A stretch of 64,000 bases of DNA from Kluyvera ascorbata ATCC 33433 (GCF_000735365.1 NZ_JMPL01000001.1:1-64000), one strand, 5' to 3'; positions 9,722 to 19,971 are shown, counted from the first letter of the stretch. Notes: generated by a model not told the origin, from the sequence alone. A program made the numbers and translations.

Positions 9722-11017
9722 GTGAAATATCTTACAACTATGGTGGAGCAGCACAAACGGGGAAAAACAAACGGAATTTATGCCGTTTGTTCCGCGCATC
9801 CACTGGTCCTGGAATCCGCCATTCGTTATGCCCAGGCAAAACATTCTCCGCTGCTCATTGAAGCAACGTCGAACCAGGTCGATCAGTTCGGTGGCTATAC
9901 CGGCATGACCCCGGCTGATTTTCGCCGCTTTGTCTGTGAGTTGGCTGACTCACTGAACTTCCCGCAGGATCGCCTGATTCTGGGGGGCGATCACCTTGGC
10001 CCTAACCGCTGGCAAAACCTGCCGGCCGATCAAGCAATGAATAACGCCGACGATCTGATTAAAAGGTATGTGGAAGCTGGCTTTAAAAAGATCCACCTCG
10101 ATTGCAGCATGTCCTGCGAGGGCGATCCCGTTCCATTAACCGATGCGATCGTCGCCGAGCGCGCTGCTCGTCTGGCTAAAATTGCCGAGCAAACCTGTGC
10201 TGAACACTTTGGTGAATCGGATCTTGTTTACGTTATTGGCACAGAAGTTCCCGTCCCTGGCGGTGCCCATGAAGCATTAACTGAACTCGCCGTCACGACG
10301 CCTGATGCCGCTCGTGCCACGCTGGAAGCGCACCACCATGCGTTTGAAAAGCAAGGGTTGGATGCCATCTGGCCACGCATCATTGCGTTGGTTGTCCAGC
10401 CGGGCGTTGAGTTTGACCACACCCACATTATTGATTATCAGCCGCAGAAAGCGGTTGCGCTAAGCAAGATGGTGGAAGCCTATGACACGCTGGTCTTCGA
10501 AGCACACTCCACGGATTATCAAACACCGCACTCGCTGCGTCAGTTAGTGAAAGATCATTTCGCTATTTTGAAAGTTGGCCCTGGGCTGACCTTCGCCCTG
10601 CGCGAAGCGCTGTTCTCACTGGCGGCGATTGAAGAAGAACTGCTTCCCGCCAAAGCCTGCTCTGGCCTGCGCCATGTTCTTGAAACCGTGATGCTCGATC
10701 GCCCGGAATACTGGCAAAGCCACTACCACGGTGATGGCAACGCTCGCCGTCTGGCTCGTGGCTATAGCTACTCTGACCGCGTTCGCTACTACTGGCCAGA
10801 CAGCCAAATTGATGAAGCCTTTGAAAGACTGGTGCGCAATCTGGCGGACGAACCCATTCCCTTGCCGCTCATTAGCCAGTACCTCCCTTTACAGTACGTA
10901 AAAGTCCGCGAGGGAGATCTCAACGCTACACCGCGTGAACTCATCATTAACCATATTCAGGACATACTTCAGCAGTACCACGCCGCCTGTCAGGGCGTTC
11001 CGTCTCATAACGAATAA
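9722..11017 (+). CDS. kbaZ: tagatose-1,6-bisphosphate aldolase subunit KbaZ
   Basis: Non-catalytic, chaperone-like subunit needed for full activity and stability of the class II tagatose-bisphosphate aldolase KbaY (GatZ/KbaZ family). The sequence matches E. coli KbaZ throughout, including [26 protein letters not shown] and [15 protein letters not shown] place the start at GTG 9722 (431 residues), because GGAG lies 6 nt upstream and it aligns with the E. coli start. A TTG at 9710 is in frame but unsupported. It is the first gene of the aga operon, 19 nt before agaV, although its partner kbaY is 5 kb further on. Confidence 0.94.
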   Translation: MKYLTTMVEQHKRGKTNGIYAVCSAHPLVLESAIRYAQAKHSPLLIEATSNQVDQFGGYTGMTPADFRRFVCELADSLNFPQDRLILGGDHLGPNRWQNLPADQAMNNADDLIKRYVEAGFKKIHLDCSMSCEGDPVPLTDAIVAERAARLAKIAEQTCAEHFGESDLVYVIGTEVPVPGGAHEALTELAVTTPDAARATLEAHHHAFEKQGLDAIWPRIIALVVQPGVEFDHTHIIDYQPQKAVALSKMVEAYDTLVFEAHSTDYQTPHSLRQLVKDHFAILKVGPGLTFALREALFSLAAIEEELLPAKACSGLRHVLETVMLDRPEYWQSHYHGDGNARRLARGYSYSDRVRYYWPDSQIDEAFERLVRNLADEPIPLPLISQYLPLQYVKVREGDLNATPRELIINHIQDILQQYHAACQGVPSHNE

Positions 11018-11036
11018 CAACAAAGAGGAAAGCGCT

Positions 11037-11510
11037 ATGCCAAATATCGTACTCAGCCGCATCGATGAAAGACTGATTCATGGTCAGGTCGGCGTGCAGT
11101 GGGTCGGGTTTGCGGGGGCAAATCTGGTATTGGTCGCCAATGACGAAGTCGCAGAAGACACCGTGCAGCAAAACCTCATGGAAATGGTACTGGCTGAAGG
11201 GATAGCCGTGCGTTTCTGGTCGCTACAGAAAGTTATCGACAATATTCACCGCGCTGCTGACCGACAGAAAATCTTACTGGTGTGCAGAACGCCAGCTGAT
11301 TTTCTCAAGCTGGTTGAAGGCGGCGTTCCCGTCACCCGCATCAACGTAGGCAACATGCACTACGCCGAAGGTAAACAACAAATTGCCAAAACCGTTTCTG
11401 TCGACGCCAATGATATCAACGCGTTCAACGGCCTGAAGGCCGCCGGAGTGGAATGCTTCGTTCAGGGCGTTCCGACAGAACCTGCTTTGGATCTCTTTAA
11501 ACTACTTTGA
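11037..11510 (+). CDS. agaV: N-acetylgalactosamine PTS enzyme IIB, AgaV
   Basis: Cytosolic IIB domain of the mannose-family PTS for GalNAc. It transfers phosphate from AgaF to the incoming sugar at AgaW/AgaE. At 157 residues it matches E. coli AgaV nearly residue for residue: MPNIVLSRIDERLIHGQVGVQW carries the active-site histidine (H15 in RLIHGQV). The ATG at 11037 has AGAGGAA upstream. An upstream in-frame extension overlaps kbaZ and is not needed. It lies between kbaZ and agaW in a tightly spaced operon. Confidence 0.95.
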   Translation: MPNIVLSRIDERLIHGQVGVQWVGFAGANLVLVANDEVAEDTVQQNLMEMVLAEGIAVRFWSLQKVIDNIHRAADRQKILLVCRTPADFLKLVEGGVPVTRINVGNMHYAEGKQQIAKTVSVDANDINAFNGLKAAGVECFVQGVPTEPALDLFKLL

Positions 11511-11520
11511 GGGATTCACA

Positions 11521-12300
11521 ATGGAAATTAGTCTGTTACAGGCTTTTGCACTAGGCATTCTCGCCTTTATTGCAGGCCTGGATATGTTCAACGGGTTAAC
11601 GCATATGCACCGCCCGGTAGTGCTGGGCCCACTGGTTGGTCTGATTCTGGGCGATCTGCACACCGGTATTCTTACCGGCGGTACGCTGGAGCTGGTGTGG
11701 ATGGGTCTGGCACCGTTAGCCGGTGCCCAACCGCCTAACGTCATTATCGGTACCATTGTCGGTACAACGTTTGCCATTACCACCGGCGTGAAGCCTGATG
11801 TTGCCGTCGGCGTTGCGGTGCCGTTTGCCGTCGCCGTGCAAATGGGCATTACTTTCCTGTTCTCCGTCATGTCCGGCGTCATGTCCCGCTGCGACCGTAT
11901 GGCGGCCAATGCCGATACCGCAGGTATTGAACGGGTCAACTATCTGGCTCTGCTGGCGTTAGGCATTTTCTACTTCCTCTGCGCTTTCCTGCCGATTTAC
12001 TTCGGCGCGGAACATGCGAAAACCGCCATTGATGTCCTGCCAGAACGTCTGATTGATGGGCTGGGCGTCGCGGGCGGCATCATGCCAGCGATCGGTTTTG
12101 CCGTGCTGCTGAAAATCATGATGAAAAACGTCTACATCCCTTATTTCATCATTGGTTTCGTTGCCGCAGCCTGGCTCAAGCTTCCGGTCCTGGCCATAGC
12201 CGCCGCCGCGCTGGCCATGGCGCTCATTGACCTGCTACGTAAATCCCCTGAACCGACTCAACCTGCGGCACAGAAAGAGGAATTCGAAGATGGCATCTAA
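11521..12300 (+). CDS. agaW: N-acetylgalactosamine PTS enzyme IIC, AgaW
   Basis: Membrane channel subunit of the mannose-family GalNAc PTS. 259 residues with several hydrophobic helices, including the conserved loops MFNGLTHMHRPVVLGPLVG (about 22-40) and TGGTLELVWMGLAPLAGAQPPN (about 53-74). In E. coli K-12 this gene is truncated and GalNAc use is lost. Here it is full length, which implies a working GalNAc system. Its 3' end overlaps agaE by 11 nt, suggesting translational coupling. Confidence 0.93.
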   Translation: MEISLLQAFALGILAFIAGLDMFNGLTHMHRPVVLGPLVGLILGDLHTGILTGGTLELVWMGLAPLAGAQPPNVIIGTIVGTTFAITTGVKPDVAVGVAVPFAVAVQMGITFLFSVMSGVMSRCDRMAANADTAGIERVNYLALLALGIFYFLCAFLPIYFGAEHAKTAIDVLPERLIDGLGVAGGIMPAIGFAVLLKIMMKNVYIPYFIIGFVAAAWLKLPVLAIAAAALAMALIDLLRKSPEPTQPAAQKEEFEDGI

Positions 12301-13168
12301 TCAACAGACCCTGCCGAGTGTTTCCGATAACGATGAGACGCTGCTGACCGGAGTTAACGAAAACGTTTATGAAGATCAGCGCATTGGCGCAGATCTGACT
12401 AAAAAAGATATTAACCGCGTGGCCTGGCGTTCCATGCTGTTACAGGCCTCTTTTAACTATGAACGTATGCAGGCTTCCGGCTGGCTTTATGGCCTGCTGC
12501 CCGCGCTGAAAAAGATCCATACCAACAAGCGCGACCTCGCCCGTGCCATGAAAGGCCACATGGGTTTCTTCAACACCCACCCGTTCCTGGTGACCTTTGT
12601 GATTGGCATTATTCTGGCGATGGAGCGTTCGAAGCAGGACGTGAACAGCATTCAAAGCACTAAGATTGCCGTAGGCGCGCCACTCGGCGGCATTGGCGAT
12701 GCCATGTTCTGGCTGACGCTGCTGCCTATCTGCGGCGGCATTGGTGCGAGCCTGGCGCTTCAGGGTTCCATCCTCGGCGCGATTGTCTTCATTGTGATGT
12801 TCAACGTGGTGCATCTCGGCCTGCGTTTTGGTCTGGCCCACTATGCTTATCGCATGGGTGTCGCGGCGATTCCGCTAATCAAAGCCAACACCAAAAAGGT
12901 GGGACATGCCGCATCAATCGTCGGTATGACCGTCATCGGCGCGCTTGTTGCCACCTACGTTCGTCTGAATACCACGCTTGAAATTAAAGCGGGTGATGCC
13001 GTCGTCAAACTGCAGGCTGATGTTATCGATAAGCTGATGCCGGCCTTTTTACCGCTGGTGTATACCCTGACCATGTATTGGCTGGTTCGTCGTGGCTGGA
13101 GCCCGCTGCGCCTCATCGGCATCACCGTTGTACTGGGTGTCGTCGGTAAATTCTGCCACTTCCTGTAA
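12290..13168 (+). CDS. agaE: N-acetylgalactosamine PTS enzyme IID, AgaE
   Basis: Second membrane subunit of the GalNAc PTS (mannose family, EIID). From the ATG at 12290 it is 292 residues, with the family signatures VAWRSMLLQASFNYERMQ (about 45-62), KGHMGFFNTHPF (about 88-99) and IAVGAPLGGIGDAMFW (about 129-144). An in-frame extension further upstream reads through agaW and is not real. A GAGG lies just before the start. It is absent in E. coli K-12, which lost agaE and agaF. The operon here is the ancestral complete form. Confidence 0.94.
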   Translation: MASNQQTLPSVSDNDETLLTGVNENVYEDQRIGADLTKKDINRVAWRSMLLQASFNYERMQASGWLYGLLPALKKIHTNKRDLARAMKGHMGFFNTHPFLVTFVIGIILAMERSKQDVNSIQSTKIAVGAPLGGIGDAMFWLTLLPICGGIGASLALQGSILGAIVFIVMFNVVHLGLRFGLAHYAYRMGVAAIPLIKANTKKVGHAASIVGMTVIGALVATYVRLNTTLEIKAGDAVVKLQADVIDKLMPAFLPLVYTLTMYWLVRRGWSPLRLIGITVVLGVVGKFCHFL

Positions 13169-13185
13169 AACAAAAGAGGTCTGAG

Positions 13186-13620
13186 ATGTTGGGAATTATT
13201 TTGACCGGGCATGGCGGATTTGCCAGCGGAATGGAAAAAGCGATGAAGCAGATCCTCGGCGAACAAACGCAGTTTATCGCCATCGATTTTCCAGAAACCT
13301 CCACCACCGCGCTGCTCACGTCGCAGCTTGAACAAGCCGTAAACACGCTGGATAGCGAGGACAGTCTGGTGTTTCTGACCGACCTCCTTGGCGGCACGCC
13401 ATTCCGCGTGGCCTCAACGCTGGCGATGCAAAAACCCGGCAGAGAGGTGATTACCGGCACTAACCTGCAGCTCCTGCTGGAAATGGTGCTGGAGCGTGAA
13501 GGCCTGAGCAGCGAAGACTTTCGCCTACAGGCGCTGGAGTGTGGGCACCGCGGCCTGACAAGCCTGGTTGATGAGCTGGGGCGCTGTCGTGAAGAGGTTC
13601 CAGCAGAGGAAGGGATATGA
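13186..13620 (+). CDS. agaF: N-acetylgalactosamine PTS enzyme IIA, AgaF
   Basis: Cytosolic IIA component that accepts phosphate from HPr and passes it to AgaV. 144 residues of the EIIA-Man fold. The phosphorylated histidine is in LTGHGGFASGMEKAM (H9), and the FLTDLLGGTPFRVAS motif (about 64-78) is typical of the family. It overlaps agaA by four bases (ATGA), a usual sign of translational coupling. Confidence 0.94.
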   Translation: MLGIILTGHGGFASGMEKAMKQILGEQTQFIAIDFPETSTTALLTSQLEQAVNTLDSEDSLVFLTDLLGGTPFRVASTLAMQKPGREVITGTNLQLLLEMVLEREGLSSEDFRLQALECGHRGLTSLVDELGRCREEVPAEEGI

Positions 13621-14750
13621 CGCAAATCCTTCGCGCCAGACGCTTGCTGACGGAACGGGGCTGGCTTGACGATCATCAGATAAGCATTGATGACGGTATC
13701 ATTACCGCCATCACTCCCATACCTTCAGGCAGCCCGCAGCGCGATGCTGAGCTGCTTTGTCCAGCCTACATCGATACCCACGTCCACGGTGGTGCGGGTG
13801 TCGATGTCATGGATGAAGCACCGGACACGCTCAACAAGCTGGCAATGTATAAAGCGCGTGAAGGGGTGGGTAGCTGGCTCCCCACCACCGTTACAGCTCC
13901 GATTGAGCAGATCCATCGCGCGCTGGAGCGTATTGCCCAATGCTTCCATGCTGGCGGCCCTGGTGCTCAGGTTTTAGGTAGCTATCTTGAGGGCCCTTAC
14001 TTCACACCACAGAATAAGGGCGCTCATCCTCCTGATTTGTTCCGGGAGTTGGACATCCACGAGCTGGATAAACTAATAGCCCTCTCGCAGGGCACGCTGA
14101 GGGTGGTCGCCCTCGCGCCGGAAAAACCAGGCGCGATACGGGCTATTCAACATCTTAAACGACAAGGCGTGCGGGTAATGCTGGGGCATAGTGCGGCAAC
14201 CTGGGCGCAGACCAGCGCCGCTTTCGATGCTGGAGCAGACGGTCTCGTGCACTGCTATAACGGTATGACCGGCTTACACCATCGGGAACCTGGCATGGTC
14301 GGTGCGGGGTTAACCGACCCGCACGCGTGGCTCGAACTGATTGCTGACGGGCACCACGTTCACCCAGCCGCGATGAAACTCTGCTGTTGTTGTGCAAAAG
14401 ATCGGGTCGTATTGATTACCGATGCCATGCAGGCTGCGGGTATGCCTGACGGCCCCTACACGCTGTGCGGTGAAAAGGTCGAGATGCGCGGCGGCATTGT
14501 ACGAACCGTTTCCGGCGGTCTGGCAGGGAGTACGCTCTCGGTGGATGCCGCCGTGCGTAATATGGTTGAGCTCGCCGGGGTTTCTCCTGAAGAGGCAATC
14601 CATATGGCCTCTCTGCACCCAGCCCGCCTTCTGGGGGTAGACCAACAGCTTGGTTCACTACAGGCAGGTAAACGCGCCAGTATTATCGCCCTCGACGGCG
14701 GGCTGCATGTGCAGCGCGTTTGGATTCAGGGTCAGCACCTCTCCTTTTAA
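13617..14750 (+). CDS. agaA: N-acetylgalactosamine-6-phosphate deacetylase AgaA
   Basis: Hydrolyses GalNAc-6-phosphate to galactosamine-6-phosphate and acetate. 377 residues of the NagA-type amidohydrolase superfamily: metal-binding IDTHVHGGAGVDVMD (HxH at about residue 52-54), EGPYF (about 126-130), GHSAAT (about 186-191), and the catalytic Asp in LITDAMQAAG (about 263-272). It is the last gene of the kbaZ-agaVWEF-agaA unit. A strong hairpin follows. Confidence 0.94.
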   Translation: MTQILRARRLLTERGWLDDHQISIDDGIITAITPIPSGSPQRDAELLCPAYIDTHVHGGAGVDVMDEAPDTLNKLAMYKAREGVGSWLPTTVTAPIEQIHRALERIAQCFHAGGPGAQVLGSYLEGPYFTPQNKGAHPPDLFRELDIHELDKLIALSQGTLRVVALAPEKPGAIRAIQHLKRQGVRVMLGHSAATWAQTSAAFDAGADGLVHCYNGMTGLHHREPGMVGAGLTDPHAWLELIADGHHVHPAAMKLCCCCAKDRVVLITDAMQAAGMPDGPYTLCGEKVEMRGGIVRTVSGGLAGSTLSVDAAVRNMVELAGVSPEEAIHMASLHPARLLGVDQQLGSLQAGKRASIIALDGGLHVQRVWIQGQHLSF

Positions 14751-14774
14751 CCCGCCTTTACGATGAGATTACCT

Positions 14775-14808
14775 GGCCTTCGTTCATCGAACGAAGGCCT
14801 TTCTTTTC
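14775..14808 (+). terminator. terminator after agaA
   Basis: Perfect 10-bp stem (GGCCTTCGTT / AACGAAGGCC, 5-nt loop) followed by a T-rich run, TTTCTTTTCC. It separates the first aga transcript from agaS. Confidence 0.85.
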
Positions 14809-14900
14809 CTTTCTTTTAATCAAACCACTAATCCGCTAATGGTTTTATCTATGCATTACAAATCAATAAGATAGAAAACAACAGCGTTTCATTGATCACA

Positions 14901-15000
14901 GTTTTCGTTTTATTTCATTTTGCATCATTGAACTTTCGATTTCTTTTCTATAGATTTTAATTAACTGATACGCGAAAAAGTGAAACGAAACGAAAGACAA
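14901..15000. promoter_or_regulatory. agaS promoter region with AgaR-type operators
   Basis: Two or three AgaR-like motifs are visible: GTTTTCGTTTTATTTCATTT at 14901-14920, CTTTCGATTTCTTTTC at 14933-14948, and the inverse form AGTGAAACGAAACGAAAG at 14980-14997. This 300-bp gap therefore carries a second AgaR-controlled promoter, as known for agaS in E. coli. Confidence 0.72.
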
Positions 15001-15051
15001 CGACATTTTGCCTGCGTCGGATGTGGACTTCACAAGACTAAGGACTGAGTT

Positions 15052-16206
15052 ATGCCAGAAATCTATACCCCCGCGCCCGCTGCAACCGGTACCTGGACCG
15101 AAGAAGAGATCCGCCAGCAGCCTAACAGCTGGATCCGCTCACTGAATAATATCGCCAGCATCCGATCCGATATTGACGGGTTTCTTGCACCATTACTTTA
15201 TAAGCACGATCTGCGGATCGTACTGACCGGAGCTGGTACCTCTGCATTTATCGGCGAGATAATCGCCCCCTGGCTCGCCAGCCATACCGGCCAGAACATC
15301 AGTGCAGTACCAACCACCGATCTTGTCACTAACCCAATGGATTACCTGAACCCGGCGCATCCGCTGCTGCTGGTCTCTTTTGCTCGCTCCGGCAATAGCC
15401 CGGAGAGCGTCGCCGCCGTTGAACTGGCGAATCAATTCGTACCTGAGTGCTACCACCTGTCGATTACCTGCAACGAAGCAGGCAGCCTGTATAAAAACGC
15501 GGTCAATTGCGACAACGCGTTCGCTCTGCTGATGCCAGCAGAAACCCACGATCGCGGCTTTGCCATGACCAGCAGCATCACCACGATGATGGCAAGCTGT
15601 TTGGCCGTGTTTGCACCCCAGGTCATCAATAGCGAGACCTTCCGCGACGTCGCCGACCGCTGCCAGGCCATCCTGACCTCACTGGGTAACTTCAGCCACG
15701 GTGTCTTCGGCCACGAAGCCTGGAAACGAATCGTCTATCTCGGTAGTGGTGGATTACAAGGCGTTGCGCGTGAGTCAGCCCTGAAGGTGCTCGAGCTTAC
15801 GGCCGGTAAACTGGCAGCATTCTATGACTCACCAACCGGTTTCCGCCACGGGCCAAAATCACTGGTCGATAGCGAAACGCTTATCGTGGTGTACATCTCT
15901 AGCCACCCTTACACGCGCCAATACGATCTGGATCTCCTTGCAGAGCTTCGCCGCGATCGACAGGCAATGCGCGTGGTCGCGATTGCGGCGGAAACGGATG
16001 CCGTCATCGAAGCCGGCCCGCATATTCTACTACCGCCAGCACGTCACTTTATCGATATGGAGCAGGCATTCTGCTTCCTGACGTACGCCCAGATCTTTGC
16101 CCTGACGCAGTCAATTCATGTTGGTAATACGCCAGATACCCCATCCGCCAACGGCACGGTTAACCGTGTAGTACAAGGCGTTGTTATTCATCCCTGGTTG
16201 GCTTAA
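15052..16206 (+). CDS. agaS: galactosamine-6-phosphate deaminase/isomerase AgaS
   Basis: Converts galactosamine-6-phosphate to tagatose-6-phosphate and ammonia. 384 residues, the E. coli length, with two tandem SIS (sugar isomerase) domains: LTGAGTSAFIGE and LVSFARSGNSPESVAA in the first (about 58-125), and YLGSGGLQGVARESALKVLELT with FYDSPTGFRHGPKS in the second (about 228-275). It heads the agaS-kbaY transcript, 12 nt before kbaY. Confidence 0.94.
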   Translation: MPEIYTPAPAATGTWTEEEIRQQPNSWIRSLNNIASIRSDIDGFLAPLLYKHDLRIVLTGAGTSAFIGEIIAPWLASHTGQNISAVPTTDLVTNPMDYLNPAHPLLLVSFARSGNSPESVAAVELANQFVPECYHLSITCNEAGSLYKNAVNCDNAFALLMPAETHDRGFAMTSSITTMMASCLAVFAPQVINSETFRDVADRCQAILTSLGNFSHGVFGHEAWKRIVYLGSGGLQGVARESALKVLELTAGKLAAFYDSPTGFRHGPKSLVDSETLIVVYISSHPYTRQYDLDLLAELRRDRQAMRVVAIAAETDAVIEAGPHILLPPARHFIDMEQAFCFLTYAQIFALTQSIHVGNTPDTPSANGTVNRVVQGVVIHPWLA

Positions 16207-17091
<885 letters not shown>

Positions 17092-17150
17092 TATCCGTTA
17101 ACAGATTTACTCATAAAATATATTAATAACAACTTACCTCTCATTTTGAA

Positions 17151-17178
17151 AAGGTCATGATTAATTTCTCATGACCTT
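17151..17178 (+). terminator. hairpin between kbaY and the MalX-like gene
   Basis: Perfect 10-bp arms (AAGGTCATGA / TCATGACCTT) with an 8-nt loop, in an AT-rich 122-bp gap. No clean T-run follows, so it may be a weak terminator, an attenuator or a protein-binding palindrome. Confidence 0.45.
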
Positions 17179-17213
17179 CATATTATACTAATGGAAATAA
17201 TGGAGTACTCTAC

Positions 17214-18785
17214 ATGACACAGGACAATTCCATAAAGTCACGAGTATGGGAGTTTTTTCAAAGCCTCGGCAAAACATTTATGTTCCCCGTCTCCTTATTG
17301 GCGTTCATGGGATTATTATTAGGAGTCGGCAGTTCAATTACTAGCCCTTCAACAATTAAAAGCTTCCCATTTTTAGGTGGTGAGCTAACACAATTAACTT
17401 TTGGATTTATTGCTACCGTCGGGGGCTTTGCTTTCACCTATTTACCGGTGATGTTCGCCATCGCGATTCCATTCGGCATGGCAAAAAGAAATAAAGCAGT
17501 AGGCGCTTATTCAGGATTTGTCGGCTATATGCTGATGAATATGAGCATTAACTATTATCTGACAGCCACCCATCAGCTTGCCGATGCCGCTACCATGAAA
17601 CAGGTAGGACAGTCGGTTGTATTGGGTGTACAGACGTTAGAAATGGGGGTGTTAGGCGGTATCATTGCCGGGGTAATCACCTATTTTCTGCACGAGCGCT
17701 TTCAGGACACCGTATTGCATGATGCCTTTGCCTTCTTTGGCGGCATCCGCTTTGTCCCTATCATTACCTCACTGACGCTCTCCATCGTCGGCCTGGCACT
17801 CCCTATTCTCTGGACTTACGTGGCCATGGGTATTGCCGGTATTGGCCATATCATTCAAAGTACCAGCGTATTCGGCCCGTTCCTATACGGTGTAGGGGTG
17901 CTACTGCTCAAGCCTTTTGGACTCCACCATATTCTGCTCGCAATGGTACGTTTCACCCCTGCAGGCGGTATTGAAATGGTCAACGGACACGAAGTGGCTG
18001 GCGCGTTAAATATATTCTACGCTGAGCTTAAAGCTGGCCTGCCGTTCAGTCCACATGTTACCGCATTTTTATCACAAGGCTTTATGCCGACCTTTATTTT
18101 TGGTTTACCTGCCGTCGCCTATGCTATTTATCGCACGGCGAAACCAGAAAATAGACCTATTATTAAAGGGCTGTTACTTTCCGGCGTGTTAGTTTCTGTG
18201 ATTACCGGTATTTCCGAACCTATTGAGTTTTTATTCCTGTTTATCGCACCTGCGCTATATGTATTCCATATTATTATGTCAGGCCTGGCATTAATGGTAA
18301 TGGCAATTCTTGGTGTTACCATTGGTAATACCGATGGCGGCATTCTGGATCTGTTAATTTTTGGCGTGATGCAAGGAACATCAACCAAATGGTACTTACT
18401 GTTCCCGGTCGGCGTGGTCTGGTTTGCCGTCTACTTCCTGGTATTCCGCTGGTACATCTTAAAACACAACATTAAAACACCGGGCCGTGAAGATTCATCT
18501 GATGGTGCTGCGCAGGCTGTCGCTGCAAACACTAAAGCCCGAGGTAAATCGAAATACGACCATGGCGTGATTTTAAATGCGCTCGGCGGCAAAGAAAACA
18601 TCAGTTCCCTGGATAACTGTATCACCCGACTTCGCCTGGTCGTGAAGGACATGACAAAGGTCGATCAGCAGACCTTAAAAAATGCGGGTGCACTTTCCGT
18701 GGTCGTTCTCGATGCGCATAGCGTGCAGGTAATCATCGGCCCTCAGGTACAGAGCGTAAAAACCGGCATTGAAGCCTTAATTTAA
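17214..18785 (+). CDS. MalX-like PTS permease, enzyme IICB of the glucose/maltose family
   Basis: 523-residue PTS permease, related along its whole length to E. coli MalX (530 residues). An N-terminal EIIC membrane domain (about residues 10-430) has the signatures LKPFGLHHILLAMVRFT, GISEPIEFLFLFIAPALY and GVTIGNTDGG. A C-terminal EIIB domain has its phosphorylated cysteine, C469, in DNCITRLRL. No IIA domain is attached or nearby, so it probably takes phosphate from the general IIA-glucose (Crr). Substrate is unknown. It forms a 13-nt-spaced pair with a MalY-like gene, repeating malXY, and sits where E. coli has agaBCDI. The first third is AT-richer than the aga genes, consistent with separate acquisition. 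Confidence 0.88.
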   Translation: MTQDNSIKSRVWEFFQSLGKTFMFPVSLLAFMGLLLGVGSSITSPSTIKSFPFLGGELTQLTFGFIATVGGFAFTYLPVMFAIAIPFGMAKRNKAVGAYSGFVGYMLMNMSINYYLTATHQLADAATMKQVGQSVVLGVQTLEMGVLGGIIAGVITYFLHERFQDTVLHDAFAFFGGIRFVPIITSLTLSIVGLALPILWTYVAMGIAGIGHIIQSTSVFGPFLYGVGVLLLKPFGLHHILLAMVRFTPAGGIEMVNGHEVAGALNIFYAELKAGLPFSPHVTAFLSQGFMPTFIFGLPAVAYAIYRTAKPENRPIIKGLLLSGVLVSVITGISEPIEFLFLFIAPALYVFHIIMSGLALMVMAILGVTIGNTDGGILDLLIFGVMQGTSTKWYLLFPVGVVWFAVYFLVFRWYILKHNIKTPGREDSSDGAAQAVAANTKARGKSKYDHGVILNALGGKENISSLDNCITRLRLVVKDMTKVDQQTLKNAGALSVVVLDAHSVQVIIGPQVQSVKTGIEALI

Positions 18786-18798
18786 TCAGGAGTTAGCC

Positions 18799-19965
18799 AT
18801 GTTCGATTTCGATAAAATCATCGAGCGTAAAAGCGATAAGTGTCGTAAATGGGATCATCAATTTGTCTGCTCTCGCTTCGGTGAAGTTCCGCAGGACTTT
18901 ATTCCGCTGTGGATTGCCGACATGGATTTCACGTCACCTCCTGCGGTTATCGAAGGCTTCCAGCGTATTGTTGAGCACGGGACTTTTGGTTACACCTACA
19001 GTTTTGATGAATTTTACGATGCCGTGATCGGATTTCAGCGCGACCGTCATTATGTCAACGTCGAACGAGACTGGATAACACTCAGCTATGGCACCGTCTC
19101 GACGCTCCACTATCTGGTGCAAGCCTTTTGCCAGACGGGTGACTACGTCATGATGAATACGCCGGTCTACGATCCTTTCGCCATGGCAACACAGCGCCAG
19201 GGCGTTCAGGTTCTGGCGAATCCGTTGAAGATTGAAGATAATCGCTATCACCTGGACTTTACGCTTATCGAAACCCAGCTTAAGCAGCACAAGCCTAAAC
19301 TGTGGTTTCTGTGCTCGCCGCATAATCCGTCCGGGCGCATATGGACGCAGGGTGAAATTCGTCAGGCATCCGAGTTATGCCAGCGCTATGGCGTTATTCT
19401 GGTGGTTGATGAGGTTCATGCTGAACACCTTCTGGAAGGTGAATTTACCAGCTGTCTGGCCTCTGGCTGCGCCGCGCAGGATAATCTGATCCTGCTAACC
19501 TCACCCAATAAGGCGTTTAACCTGGGGGGGCTAAAGACCTCTTATTCCATCATCCCGGACAAGCATCTGAGAGTGCGCTTCCGTCAGCGCCTGGAACAGA
19601 ACTCCATCACCTCTCCGAATATTTTTGGAGTATGGGGGATTACGCTTGCCTATCAGCATGGGCTGCCGTGGCTTGATGCACTCAATGACTATTTACGTAG
19701 TAACGCCCACTATCTTGCCGATACTATTCAGACGCATTTCCCGGCATGGAAAATGATGACGCCGGAGTCATCTTATCTGGCGTGGATTGATGTCAGCGGC
19801 AGCGGCTGCACCGCAAGCGAAGTGGTGAATCATTATGCTCGCCACGCGGGGGTGATCATTGAGGACGGCAGTCATTATGTTCAGGATGGGGAACGCTTTA
19901 TTCGCATTAACTTCGGTACACAGCGGTACTGGCTGGAGCGAGCGATAGAGAGGATGCAAAAGTAG
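18799..19965 (+). CDS. MalY/PatB-family PLP-dependent C-S lyase
   Basis: 388 residues, fold-type I aminotransferase-like enzyme of the MalY/PatB group. Family marks: PLWIADMDFTSPPAV (about 36-50), HNPSGR (175-180), VVDEVHAEH with the PLP-ring Asp (D204), and the Schiff-base lysine K238 in SPNKAFNLGG. MalY has cystathionine beta-lyase activity and also restrains MalT; whether this paralogue has either role is unknown. It follows the MalX-like permease by 13 nt with a clear AGGAG site, so the two are cotranscribed. A perfect hairpin follows. Confidence 0.88.
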   Translation: MFDFDKIIERKSDKCRKWDHQFVCSRFGEVPQDFIPLWIADMDFTSPPAVIEGFQRIVEHGTFGYTYSFDEFYDAVIGFQRDRHYVNVERDWITLSYGTVSTLHYLVQAFCQTGDYVMMNTPVYDPFAMATQRQGVQVLANPLKIEDNRYHLDFTLIETQLKQHKPKLWFLCSPHNPSGRIWTQGEIRQASELCQRYGVILVVDEVHAEHLLEGEFTSCLASGCAAQDNLILLTSPNKAFNLGGLKTSYSIIPDKHLRVRFRQRLEQNSITSPNIFGVWGITLAYQHGLPWLDALNDYLRSNAHYLADTIQTHFPAWKMMTPESSYLAWIDVSGSGCTASEVVNHYARHAGVIIEDGSHYVQDGERFIRINFGTQRYWLERAIERMQK

Positions 19966-19971
19966 TATTAA

